Assembly (NCBI RefSeq): GCF_018383585.1
Contig: NZ_JAHAMK010000009.1
Location: 80,161-124,532, forward strand
Source of the DNA: Microvirga sp. 3-52
GTDB taxonomy: Bacteria > Pseudomonadota > Alphaproteobacteria > Rhizobiales > Beijerinckiaceae
Direction of reading: 5' to 3'
DNA: 44,372 nt
Below, piece by piece: positions 35,245 through 44,372 of the stretch (position 1 is the first letter of the stretch; every line of letters starts with the position of its first letter). The notes beneath the pieces are model-generated. The model was given only the letters and a program-made list of their open reading frames with translations. It made no database searches and had not been told where the DNA came from. Made by a program: the position numbers and the translations under genes.

Positions 35245-36675
35245 ATGACCACGCTCGAAACCCTCCCCGTTGCCGTCATCGGCGCAGGCCCGGTCGGCTT
35301 GGCCGCCGCCGCCCACCTGATCCGGCGTGGCCTGCCCGTGAAGGTCTACGAGGCAGGCGCCACCGTCGCTGCCAACGTCCGCGACTGGGGCCATGTCCGC
35401 CTGTTCTCGCCCTGGGAGTACAACACCGACACGGCGGCCCGCGCCCTACTCCAATCCCATGGTTGGCAGGAGCCGCCTAACAAGGCGATGCCGACGGGAT
35501 TGGACCTGTATCAGGCCTACCTCAAGCCGCTCGCCGAGACGCCGGAGATGGCAGCGGTGATTGAGACCGGCGCCACCGTGAAGGCGATCACGCGCCAGGG
35601 CGCCGACAAGGTGCTCAGCAAGGGCCGCGAGACCAAGCCCTTCGTGCTTGCCGTCTCGAACGGCAACGGCGCGACCCGGCGCGACCTGGCGCGGGCGGTG
35701 ATCGACGCCTCCGGTACGTGGACGGCCCCGAACCCGCTCGGTGCGGGCGGCATCCTTGCCGAGGGCGAGGCCGAGAATGCGAACCGCATCGCCTACGGCA
35801 TCCCGGACGTGCTCGGGCGCGACCGCGCCATCTACGAGGGCAAGACGACCTTGGTTGTTGGCGCCGGACATTCGGCCGCCAACGTGCTCCTCGATCTGGC
35901 TCGGCTGGCTGAACGCGATCCGCAGGCCTCCATCGTGTGGGCGACCCGCGGCGAGAACCTGATGCGGGTCTATGGCGGCGGGAGTGCCGACCAGCTGCCG
36001 GCCCGCGGTGAACTCGGGTCCAGCCTGAAGACGCTCGTCGACAGCGGGCAGGTCACCCTGGTGGCCGGCTTCTCCGCCACACGCGTGAAAGCGGTCGGCG
36101 ACCAGGTGGTGGTCGAAGGCGAGACCGCGGGCGGCATCCGCGCGCTCGGCCCCGTTGACCGGATCGTGGTGTCCACGGGACAGCGCCCGGACCTGAACCT
36201 GACCCGCGAGCTCCGGCTTGACCTCGACCCATGGCTGGAGAGCTCGAAGGCCCTCGGGCCACTGATCGACCCGAACCTGCACTCGTGCGGATCGGTGCCT
36301 CCGCATGGCCATCGCGAGCTCGCCCATCCGGAGCCGGGCTTCTACGCGGTGGGGATCAAGAGCTACGGGCGCGCGCCGACCTTCCTGATGCTGACCGGCT
36401 ACGAGCAGGTCCGCTCGGTGGTGGCGGCCATCGCCGGCGACCTCACGGCGGCAGACGACATCCACCTCGTCCTGCCGGAGACGGGCGTCTGCTCGACCAA
36501 CATCCCTGCTGACGGTGCAACGGCACTCTCGGGATGCTGCGGCGGTCCTGCTCCCGCGCAGATCGACGCCTGCTGCGTTGCCGATGTCGAGGCCAAGGCC
36601 GAGGGCAAGTCCGGTTGCGGATGCGGCCCGGCAAAGACGCCGGAGAAGGTTGCGGAACCGGCTGGCTGCTGCTGA
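35245..36675 (+). CDS. FAD/NAD(P)-dependent flavoprotein oxidoreductase of the ars operon, Cys-rich tail
   Basis: A 476-residue protein with an N-terminal FAD Rossmann motif (VIGAGPVGLAAAAHL, 11-25) and a second dinucleotide motif (LVVGAGHSAANVLLDL, about 205-220). Its build matches the ArsO/flavin monooxygenase-like proteins found in arsenic operons. The last 50 residues are Cys-rich: SGCCGG, DACCVAD, SGCGCG and a closing AGCC. The tail could bind As(III) or a metal. The reaction is unknown, though oxidation of an arsenical is possible. Start ATG 35245 is 17 bp after the DUF1127 gene. The MFS gene follows after 9 bp. Confidence 0.75.
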   Translation: MTTLETLPVAVIGAGPVGLAAAAHLIRRGLPVKVYEAGATVAANVRDWGHVRLFSPWEYNTDTAARALLQSHGWQEPPNKAMPTGLDLYQAYLKPLAETPEMAAVIETGATVKAITRQGADKVLSKGRETKPFVLAVSNGNGATRRDLARAVIDASGTWTAPNPLGAGGILAEGEAENANRIAYGIPDVLGRDRAIYEGKTTLVVGAGHSAANVLLDLARLAERDPQASIVWATRGENLMRVYGGGSADQLPARGELGSSLKTLVDSGQVTLVAGFSATRVKAVGDQVVVEGETAGGIRALGPVDRIVVSTGQRPDLNLTRELRLDLDPWLESSKALGPLIDPNLHSCGSVPPHGHRELAHPEPGFYAVGIKSYGRAPTFLMLTGYEQVRSVVAAIAGDLTAADDIHLVLPETGVCSTNIPADGATALSGCCGGPAPAQIDACCVADVEAKAEGKSGCGCGPAKTPEKVAEPAGCC

Positions 36676-36684
36676 GATCACCCT

Positions 36685-37917
36685 GTGCCGAACTCTGCAG
36701 CCGAGGCCGTGGTCGAGGATCCTTCCACCCTGAAACCAAGCCCGAGGGTGGTCATCTCCACCCTGGGCGTCACGCAGATTCTCGCCTGGGGATCGTCCTA
36801 TTACCTGCCCGCGGTGCTCGCGAAGCCGATTGTCGCCGACACCGGCTGGTCGCTGGCGTGGGTTGTGGGTGGGCTGTCGGCCGGCCTGCTCGCGGCGGGC
36901 CTAGTCGCGCCGTGGGTCGGACGCACCATCGACGCCAAGGGCGGCCGCCCGGTTCTCATCGGCAGCTCGGTCCTGCTGGGATCGGGGCTGGCGCTGCTGG
37001 CGTTGGCGCACAGCCTCCCCGTGTACTTCATGGCCTGGCTTATGATAGGCGTCGGCATGGGTTCGGGGCTTTACGACGCCGCCTTCGCCACGCTCGGCCG
37101 CCTCTATGGCAAGCAGGCGCGCCACGCGATCACCACCCTGACCCTGTGGGGCGGATTCGCCAGCACGGTGTGCTGGCCCCTAAGCGCCTGGCTCGTGGAA
37201 CACTTCGGCTGGCGCGGGGCCTGCACGGTCTACGCCGCGATCCAGATCTTCATCTCGCTTCCGCTGCAAGCCTTCGTCCTGCCCGGCCTCCCCGCCGCCA
37301 GGCCGGATGGCAAGCCGGCCGGGAGCGCCTCGGAAGCCGCGTCCACGGCCTTCCTGACGGGGACCCGGCGGACGCGGGCCTTCCTGCTGCTCGCCGCCGT
37401 CCTGACACTCGGGTCCGTGACCGCCTCGATGATCGGGGTGCACCTGCTGACCTTCCTGCAGGCCCATGGCCTGGAGCTCGCGGCGGCCGTTGCCCTCGGG
37501 GCGCTGGTCGGGCCGTCCCAAGTCGGGGCGAGGATCGTGGAGATGGCGTTCGGCCGTCACTACCATCCGATCTGGACCATGGTGGCGTCCGTGGCCTTGG
37601 TGGCGACAGGGGTGATCCTGCTTGCCGCCGGCTTCCCGATCCTGGCCCTGGCGCTGGCGCTCTATGGGGCCGGCAATGGGATCGGCTCCATCGCCAAGGG
37701 CACTCTCCCGCTCGCGTTGTTCGGACCCTTCGGGTACGCCTCGCTGATGGGCAGGCTGGCCATGCCGAGCCTTCTCGCACAGGCGCTGTCGCCATCCATC
37801 GGCGCGGTCCTGATCGAGTGGGATGGCGCGGACGCGGCGCTCCGCTTCCTGGCCGGGCTGGCTTGCCTCAACCTCGCCCTCACGGGCCTGCTGTGGGTGA
37901 CCGCCCGAAAAGGCTGA
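36685..37917 (+). CDS. MFS transporter of the ars operon (ArsK-like candidate)
   Basis: A 410-residue protein from GTG 36685 with twelve predicted membrane helices. MFS features: GRTIDAKGGRPVLIGSS (loop 2-3 motif), a central cytoplasmic loop at about 205-225, and GPSQVGARIVEM in the second half. ArsK-type MFS proteins export trivalent arsenicals and antimonite, and position fits. The substrate cannot be read from the sequence. An ArsJ partner GAPDH is absent. Confidence 0.8.
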   Translation: MPNSAAEAVVEDPSTLKPSPRVVISTLGVTQILAWGSSYYLPAVLAKPIVADTGWSLAWVVGGLSAGLLAAGLVAPWVGRTIDAKGGRPVLIGSSVLLGSGLALLALAHSLPVYFMAWLMIGVGMGSGLYDAAFATLGRLYGKQARHAITTLTLWGGFASTVCWPLSAWLVEHFGWRGACTVYAAIQIFISLPLQAFVLPGLPAARPDGKPAGSASEAASTAFLTGTRRTRAFLLLAAVLTLGSVTASMIGVHLLTFLQAHGLELAAAVALGALVGPSQVGARIVEMAFGRHYHPIWTMVASVALVATGVILLAAGFPILALALALYGAGNGIGSIAKGTLPLALFGPFGYASLMGRLAMPSLLAQALSPSIGAVLIEWDGADAALRFLAGLACLNLALTGLLWVTARKG

Positions 37918-38114
37918 GCTAGGCCGGCAGTGCCGGATCATCGAGGGGCTGGCTGACCATTGCGAATGTCGGCACCACCAGCACCAGGTGATAGGCTGTC
38001 CTGGCTTAGCAGTTTGAAACCTCCAAAATCCAGAGCGGGATGATGCTGTGGTGCGGCATTGTCCCAGATCAAGGTCACCATGCGAGGCCGCCAATACTCC
38101 ATGGTTCCGGACGC
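37918..38114. other. Intergenic region with a possible transposase remnant on the minus strand
   Basis: On the minus strand 37938-38108 stays open and reads ...RPRMVTLIWDNAAPQHHPALD... then LDFGGFKLL, weakly like the DDE strand of IS630-type transposases. No start or intact domain exists. A GCGAATGTCGGC motif lies at 37962-37973. Treat as degraded DNA. Confidence 0.2.
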
Positions 38115-38145
38115 TTGACCTTGCCATCATGGGAAGGCCGAGCAT
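38115..38145 (+). promoter_or_regulatory. Second CueR-type promoter, upstream of the copper ATPase
   Basis: TTGACC (38115-38120) overlaps a dyad ACCTTGCCATCATGGGAAGGC (38118-38138), one mismatch from a CueR box, with a 19-nt spacing to a weak -10 near 38140. It closely resembles the promoter at 20143. Confidence 0.65.
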
Positions 38146-38175
38146 CCATTCCTGCATAGGAACGTGAGGTGAGCC

Positions 38176-40575
<2,400 letters not shown>

Positions 40576-40614
40576 CGCCGGGGCCGGAGTGACCGTCCGG
40601 CGAGGCGGGCGCTC

Positions 40615-41031
40615 ATGAGCCCGCGCCCTGCCACGCGCCTGCTGGTCGCCGTCGGGCTGCTGACGGTGGGAACGGGTCTCTACCTCATGGTCCTGCGCCC
40701 GCCGCTGCTTCCCGAGGACGTCCGGTTTGCCGGGCTGGACCCGTTGGCCTCGCCGCCTGCCCTGCTCGGATGGCTGGCAATCGTGTTCCGGACCTGGGGT
40801 GCGTTCGTCGTGGGCTTCGGGTTCTCCCTCACGGGATGCGGGGTCTCTCTGGCAACGGGACGCCCTGTCTGGCTCCGGTACGGTGTCGCCCTCGCCCTGA
40901 GCGTCTCCTTCGGCCAGTTCCTGTTGAGCAACTGGATGCTGCGGTCGGATTTCCTGTGGCCCATCGTGGCGTTGTTCCTGGTGGCGCTCGCGACGGCCGT
41001 CGGCCGCATCGCCGCGAGAGAGGGTCGCTGA
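40615..41031 (+). CDS. Small membrane protein, unknown function
   Basis: A 138-residue protein from ATG 40615, 39 bp after the ATPase stop. Four hydrophobic helices (about 10-26, 55-80, 90-107, 112-132). No motif I recognise. Co-transcription with the ATPase is likely. Confidence 0.6.
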   Translation: MSPRPATRLLVAVGLLTVGTGLYLMVLRPPLLPEDVRFAGLDPLASPPALLGWLAIVFRTWGAFVVGFGFSLTGCGVSLATGRPVWLRYGVALALSVSFGQFLLSNWMLRSDFLWPIVALFLVALATAVGRIAAREGR

Positions 41032-41117
41032 GGGGCCATCCGGAAGTTGACCGGGATCAACGCGGGCTTGGCAGAAAGGCCCCAGAATGACGACAGCCCA
41101 TAATCGGAGGCCGCGTC

Positions 41118-41354
41118 ATGACCACGACACCGACTGTTTCCTCTTCCGCCGCGAAGACGTCGCGGACCCTTCTGGTCGGCACGCCCCTGGGCTGGGTCGT
41201 CACGCTCGCGTTGGCTGCGCTCGGGGTCTACCTGTTCGCGACGCACACGGGCCACATCCTGGCCGCCTTGCCCTACCTGCTGCTGCTGGCCTGTCCGCTG
41301 ATGCACCTGTTCATGCATGCTGGCCATGGCCACCGTCATGGACGGCGCGAGTGA
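41118..41354 (+). CDS. DUF2933 small membrane protein
   Basis: A 78-residue protein with two hydrophobic helices and a His-rich end (CPLMHLFMHAGHGHRHG), the DUF2933 pattern seen beside copper-resistance genes. The next gene overlaps its stop as GTGA. Confidence 0.75.
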   Translation: MTTTPTVSSSAAKTSRTLLVGTPLGWVVTLALAALGVYLFATHTGHILAALPYLLLLACPLMHLFMHAGHGHRHGRRE

Positions 41355-41647
41355 CCGCCATCAGGCCAGACCGCCTGCGGTTGGCCGAACTCACGTCGGG
41401 CGTGGGCGCGGTCGTCCTTGGTGTAGGGCTTGGGGTGCTGGCCGCCGACCATATTGGCTCCCTTGGTCTTCCGCTCCTGCTCGTCGGTGCGGCGGTCCAC
41501 GCCTGGGGCATGTTCGACAAGCACCGTCTGGGGCGCCAGGCCGACGCGCCGGAGGTCTGGTGGGAGCCGGCGGCCTACTGGACATGCTGGGGCCTCCTCG
41601 CCCTGCTCGCGGTCGGTCTCGCAGGGCGTCTATCCGGCATCGTCTGA
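41351..41647 (+). CDS. Small membrane protein coupled to the DUF2933 gene
   Basis: A 98-residue protein from GTG 41351, overlapping the upstream TGA. Three hydrophobic segments (TSGVGAVVLGVGLGVLAA; LPLLLVGAAVHAWGM; TCWGLLALLAVGLAG). The family is unrecognised. Its 3' end overlaps the convergent gene by 73 bp. Confidence 0.55.
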   Translation: MTAIRPDRLRLAELTSGVGAVVLGVGLGVLAADHIGSLGLPLLLVGAAVHAWGMFDKHRLGRQADAPEVWWEPAAYWTCWGLLALLAVGLAGRLSGIV

Positions 41648-41958
41648 TCGGGCCGTCCGCGTCCGATTATCCGGTTGTAGACCGACACGAACAGGACGGC
41701 CGGGATCCAGGCCGCCACCGCGTTGCCCACGATCCCCTCCACGAGGGTCCGCCCCGGGTTGTCTGGATGCGTTGCGAAGAGGCTGATCCATCCATGGGCG
41801 AGGCCCGACGTTGGCCACACGAACGACAGCAGGTAACAGATCACGAACAGTCCAACGAGGGTCGTGGTCAGCGCCCACCCCGTCGCCACGAAGCGCATCG
41901 GGGCTGCTTTATGAGCCTGCGACGTGGGCAGCGTCGTCTTGATGGTTGAAGTTGACAT
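41575..41958 (-). CDS. DUF5676-like membrane protein
   Basis: A 127-residue protein from the ATG ending at 41958. Two hydrophobic segments (WALTTTLVGLFVICYLLSFV and GNAVAAWIPAVLFVSVYNRI), the latter ending in a YN motif as in DUF5676. A basic tail follows. It is convergent with the gene at 41351, and the two overlap at 41575-41647. Confidence 0.5.
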   Translation of the reverse strand: MSTSTIKTTLPTSQAHKAAPMRFVATGWALTTTLVGLFVICYLLSFVWPTSGLAHGWISLFATHPDNPGRTLVEGIVGNAVAAWIPAVLFVSVYNRIIGRGRPDQTMPDRRPARPTASRARRPQHVQ

Positions 41959-42228
41959 GATCGCCTCCGCGATCCTGAACCACCATATCCCCATTATTCG
42001 CCGCAGGGAGCCTGAAGGCAAGATCCACCAAGCAGGTCTGACCTTGTCTCGCTGGCGCTGGGTTCGCGACGGCGTACTATGGTGGACATACACACCTTTG
42101 GGAGCGGCATACTCCTCACCTTATATGCCAACTACTAAGCCATTCTATATACACACGAATATGCCCCTCCTATTATTATTTCTGCGGATCGACCACGGGG
42201 TGCAGCTAAGGGCAGCGAGATTTGCTGT

Positions 42229-42297
42229 GTCGCCCATAAAGCCGTCGTTTAACCCAATTGTCTGCGCAACGTCGCCCATAACAGTGTTGTGCAGACA
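42229..42297. repeat. Nested direct and inverted repeats
   Basis: GTCGCCCATAA occurs at 42229-42239 and 42271-42281. The second copy lies between inverted arms TGTCTGCGCAAC (42259-42270) and GTTGTGCAGACA (42286-42297), with one mismatch. This looks like a recombinase-binding end of a mobile element. Confidence 0.5.
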
Positions 42298-42345
42298 GCC
42301 TCGGCGGGAACGGGCAAAAGCTCGGACTCAGTGTAGGTTTTCACG

Positions 42346-42385
42346 TATCGTGGCACTAACTCAGATATCGTGACACTGACAACAC
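42346..42385 (-). repeat. Tandem repeats resembling a transposon end
   Basis: TATCGTGGCACTAAC (42346-42360) and TATCGTGACACTGAC (42366-42380) match at 13 of 15 positions, 20 bp apart. On the minus strand the array begins TGTTGTCAGTGTCACGATA, the TGT-start plus repeated binding sites seen at IS21/Tn7/Tn5053-type ends. No transposase is nearby. Confidence 0.45.
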
Positions 42386-42387
42386 AC

Positions 42388-42415
42388 AATGGCCGCCATC
42401 TCGGCGGCCATTTTT
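42388..42415 (+). terminator. Strong Rho-independent terminator
   Basis: AATGGCCGCC (42388-42397), loop ATCTC, GGCGGCCATT (42403-42412), continuing as a T-run (42411-42415). No plus-strand gene is intact upstream, so it probably belonged to a lost gene. Confidence 0.75.
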
Positions 42416-42692
42416 GTATGTGTATGACAGGCGCCCATTCACCCAGCCCGAACTGTGTCCGAAAACCTCTGACCCACCGAGGTTACGCCTTGGTGCATGG
42501 CGCGTTCCGCAACACGCCTTAATGAGCTCGGCTTGCGCGTGTCTCACCGTAAGCCTCGGCGCCGGTCGGTGGTTCTGCCCTTTCGACCCGGACCAACGCA
42601 CCTCAAAGGGCATCCTCAAACTTGAGGAGCTTGGGACCGAAGTACCCGCAGGGGGCTAGGGAAGCCAATCCTATATAAGGATACGGCGCGGA

Positions 42693-42723
42693 TTGACATT
42701 GCTCAAGACGCCCTTGGTAATAG
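42693..42723 (+). promoter_or_regulatory. Candidate promoter of the frameshifted HEPN-like gene
   Basis: Consensus -35 TTGACA at 42693-42698 and a -10-like GTAATA/TAATAG at 42717-42723. A small dyad ATCCT-N5-AGGAT lies just upstream (42668-42682). The gene ATG is at 42757. Confidence 0.4.
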
Positions 42724-42756
42724 GCGTTCTGATCCCTTCTGCCGCCAAACAACTCT

Positions 42757-43705
42757 ATGAAGCGCCACCTTGTATTCCCATTAGATTTCGATACCCGAGC
42801 GCTGCTCCTCGAGGAGGGGGGGCGAAACATGGGAAGAGCATATCAAGAAACAACATAGGCAAAACCGTGCTCGATTGATCGAGGCGCTCAAGCAGGAGTT
42901 TGGACCGGCAGACTTCGACATGAAGGCAGTAAACTTTAAGGAATTAGGGCCTTCTCCCTTTTCAATTGTATCATATCATAATGTCTTCTTCTGGCAGGTG
43001 AGATCAGCTTTTATACAAGGGCTGTATTATCCAGCTCTGACGAGTGCCTGTGCGCTAGGTGAGCGGATGCTGAACCATTTAGTTTTGAGCTTGAGGGATC
43101 ATTACAAGGACTCATCGCACTATCGGAAGGTCTACCGGAAATCGTCATTCGATAACTGGGATATCGCCATCGACGCGTTGGCCGATTGGAGGGTTCTAAA
43201 TGAGCAGGTCGCATCCAACTTTCGCGGACTTAAGTCCATCCGAAATAAATCTATTCACTTTCATCCCGAGACGTATTCAACCGTTAGAGAAGATAGCCTT
43301 TCAGCTATCAAGCTAGTTAGTAAAATTATTGAGCACCAATTTGGCTTCTTCAAGGTGGAGCATGAGTGGGCAATTTCGGGAACGATAGGTGCTCAATTCG
43401 TTTCTAAAGCTTATGAAGACGACCCCTTCATAAAGACCTTTTACCTCCCACAATGTCCGCTCGTTGGTCCGTACTATGCAGTGGCCTTTCATGAAATTGG
43501 GATATTGTTCTTTGATCGCGAAAGCTATTCGGATCACGAAATCAGCGATGAAGAGTTTTCCAAACTCTTCAATGAACGGGCTCCAGAGGAAGTGGTTTCG
43601 AGTGACCTGCCATTGCGCCCGGGAGTTGCTCCCGTTGGCGTGCTCATGCGGAATGGTAAGTATCAACTATTGATAAGGGCCGATTCAGCTACAGATGCTT
43701 CGTAA
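42757..43705 (+). pseudogene. HEPN-like gene with a frameshift in a run of seven G
   Basis: Translation from ATG 42757 gives MKRHLVFPLDFDTRALLLEE and then runs to a stop at 42859 in that frame. In the +1 frame, after the G-run (42816-42822), the reading becomes GGETWEEHIKKQHRQNRAR and continues without a break to 43705. Removing one G joins both into one protein of about 315 residues. The downstream part has a helical body (SACALGERMLNHLVLSLRDHY) and RNKSIHF, an Rx4H motif typical of HEPN ribonucleases. Codon use is less GC-rich than the rest of the window, suggesting transfer. A TTG at 42875 could restart translation of a shortened protein. Confidence 0.7.
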
Positions 43706-43774
43706 TGAACAGGCAACCTAAATGATGACGGGGCCGGGATCAGCCCGCGAGGCTACCCGGCGTCCTTCCGGGGC

Positions 43775-44209
43775 TTAACTTGAAAGCGTTCGCCAATATT
43801 GATCGAATAGTCCAACACAACCTCCATTGAATAGCTCAATGTTCCCGGTTTTAGTGAAGCCGCGAGCTGCAATGTCTTCGATTATGGTTTTCTGATCCGG
43901 TTCTGAAACTGCGAAAGCTGTTCCCAGAACTCTGGTCGCCTTGGATGGTTTGGGAGGATTTAGCAGCAACATGTTTTGTGGGTGGTATGCGAGCCCCAAG
44001 AACACGATCGTATCTGCCTCCATTATGGCATCGTGTATCTCAGGCAGTGGAGAGTTTTTGCCAAGCTGCTCAGTGAATGTCTTGATTTGCCGCGACATCT
44101 CTACGAGTGGTGCCGGCAGTTCCCTACGTCCACCAAACTCGACGCTCGGATCCCTGCTATTCTGCCAGGGAAGCCGCCCGATTGTGCCATAGGGATGCAT
44201 AATTCTTAG
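43775..44209 (-). pseudogene. SIR2-like gene fragment truncated by an IS
   Basis: The C-terminal 144 or so residues remain: IMHPYGTIGRLPW, VEFGGRRELP, then IMEADTIVFLGLAYHPQNM, the HxHG-GxLPW...FLGFayH pattern of SIR2-like NAD-binding proteins. The 5' part is missing because IS sequence starts at about 44209 and supplies the apparent first residues (MSQP). GC is lower than in the core of the window. Without its N-terminus the protein should be inactive. The family call is from motifs only. Confidence 0.5.
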
Positions 44210-44372
44210 AGGCTGACTCAAAAAGACTTGTGGTGTTTCAGGGTCTTGCGAGCCGTCTTGTCAGCATCCGGATATGAGCGATGAAGACCCAAGCCACCGC
44301 ACTTTCAATGGAGGCTTCGAAGTCCTTGGCCAGGCGGCGGCAGCGTCCAAGCCAACCGAAGGTTCGCTCCAC
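44209..44372 (-). mobile_element. Right end of an IS5-family element, running off the window
   Basis: The element end at about 44209 starts GAGGCTGACTCAAAAAGACTTG, as in IS5-family (IS427-group) inverted repeats; the adjacent TTA could be the target duplication. It interrupts the SIR2-like gene. Its transposase is listed separately. Confidence 0.65.
44238..44372 (-). CDS. IS5-family transposase, C-terminus (5' part outside the window)
   Basis: The minus strand reads VERTFGWLGRCRRLAKDFE and ends in HIRMLTRRLARP before the stop at 44238-44240. RTFGWL...CRRLAKDFE is the C-terminal part of the IS5/IS427 DDE transposase with its final catalytic Glu. 44 residues are visible. Confidence 0.88.
   Translation of the reverse strand: MERTFGWLGRCRRLAKDFEASIESAVAWVFIAHIRMLTRRLARP

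Larger units (their letters stand above)
41959..42756. other. Gene-poor region of degraded mobile DNA
   Basis: About 800 bp with no supported gene, noticeably less GC-rich from 42090. It contains the repeats at 42229-42297 and 42346-42385, a terminator at 42388 and a promoter candidate at 42693. Small ORFs on either strand are not convincing. Confidence 0.5.

Noticed and set aside
36534..37922. A 462-codon frame spanning the flavoprotein and MFS genes
   Set aside because: No domain; it crosses the boundary between two well-supported genes in a different frame.
42356..42619. An 87-codon minus-strand frame in the gene-poor region
   Set aside because: No motif, and it crosses the terminator hairpin at 42388.

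Overview
The window is GC-rich (roughly 65%) with tightly packed, often overlapping genes. Its families (CusA-type RND pump, DmeF, Acr3, DUF1127, DUF411, DUF2933) fit an alphaproteobacterium of the Hyphomicrobiales, most likely Methylobacteriaceae (Methylobacterium/Microvirga-like). That assignment is inference from style and gene content; there is no rRNA marker. The whole window reads as accessory DNA: defence-like genes, a recombinase-bearing island, and a copper/arsenic resistance block, ending in decayed, AT-richer sequence with an IS.

Region 1 (1-8894) looks like a defence island. It starts inside a UvrD-type helicase with an Fe-S nuclease-like tail. A compact ubiquitin-like conjugation operon follows: a tandem Ubl-Ubl-E2 fusion, a JAMM-protease/E1 fusion and a DUF6527 Cys-rich protein. 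After it come a PIN-like nuclease, a TnsA-like PD-(D/E)XK protein, a soluble FtsH-like AAA+/M41 metalloprotease and a small coupled protein.

Region 2 (8895-20120) carries three large tyrosine recombinases in tandem plus a small coiled-coil protein, an arrangement matching the ginABCD module of GInt genomic islands and related to Tn554 TnpABC. A second small coiled-coil protein and a RecD2-like helicase are translationally coupled to it. DUF3800 and GIY-YIG-like genes follow as probable cargo.

Region 3 (20121-29724) is copper/divalent-metal homeostasis: a CueR-type promoter, two HMA chaperones, a cupredoxin, a His-rich exported protein, an RND adaptor and pump without an outer-membrane channel, DUF305, DmeF, DUF411 and a Met/Cys-rich protein. 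Region 4 (29725-37917) is arsenic resistance: arsR-arsC-acr3, then a hybrid histidine kinase on the opposite strand, then arsR-DUF1127-flavoprotein-MFS, with shared ATTTCC-type operators. Region 5 (37918-41958) has a second CueR-type promoter, a CopA-type ATPase and small membrane proteins.

Region 6 (41959-44372) is a junk-rich boundary: repeats resembling transposon ends, a strong terminator, a HEPN-like gene broken by a frameshift in a run of seven G, and a SIR2-like gene fragment cut by an IS5-family element that runs off the window.
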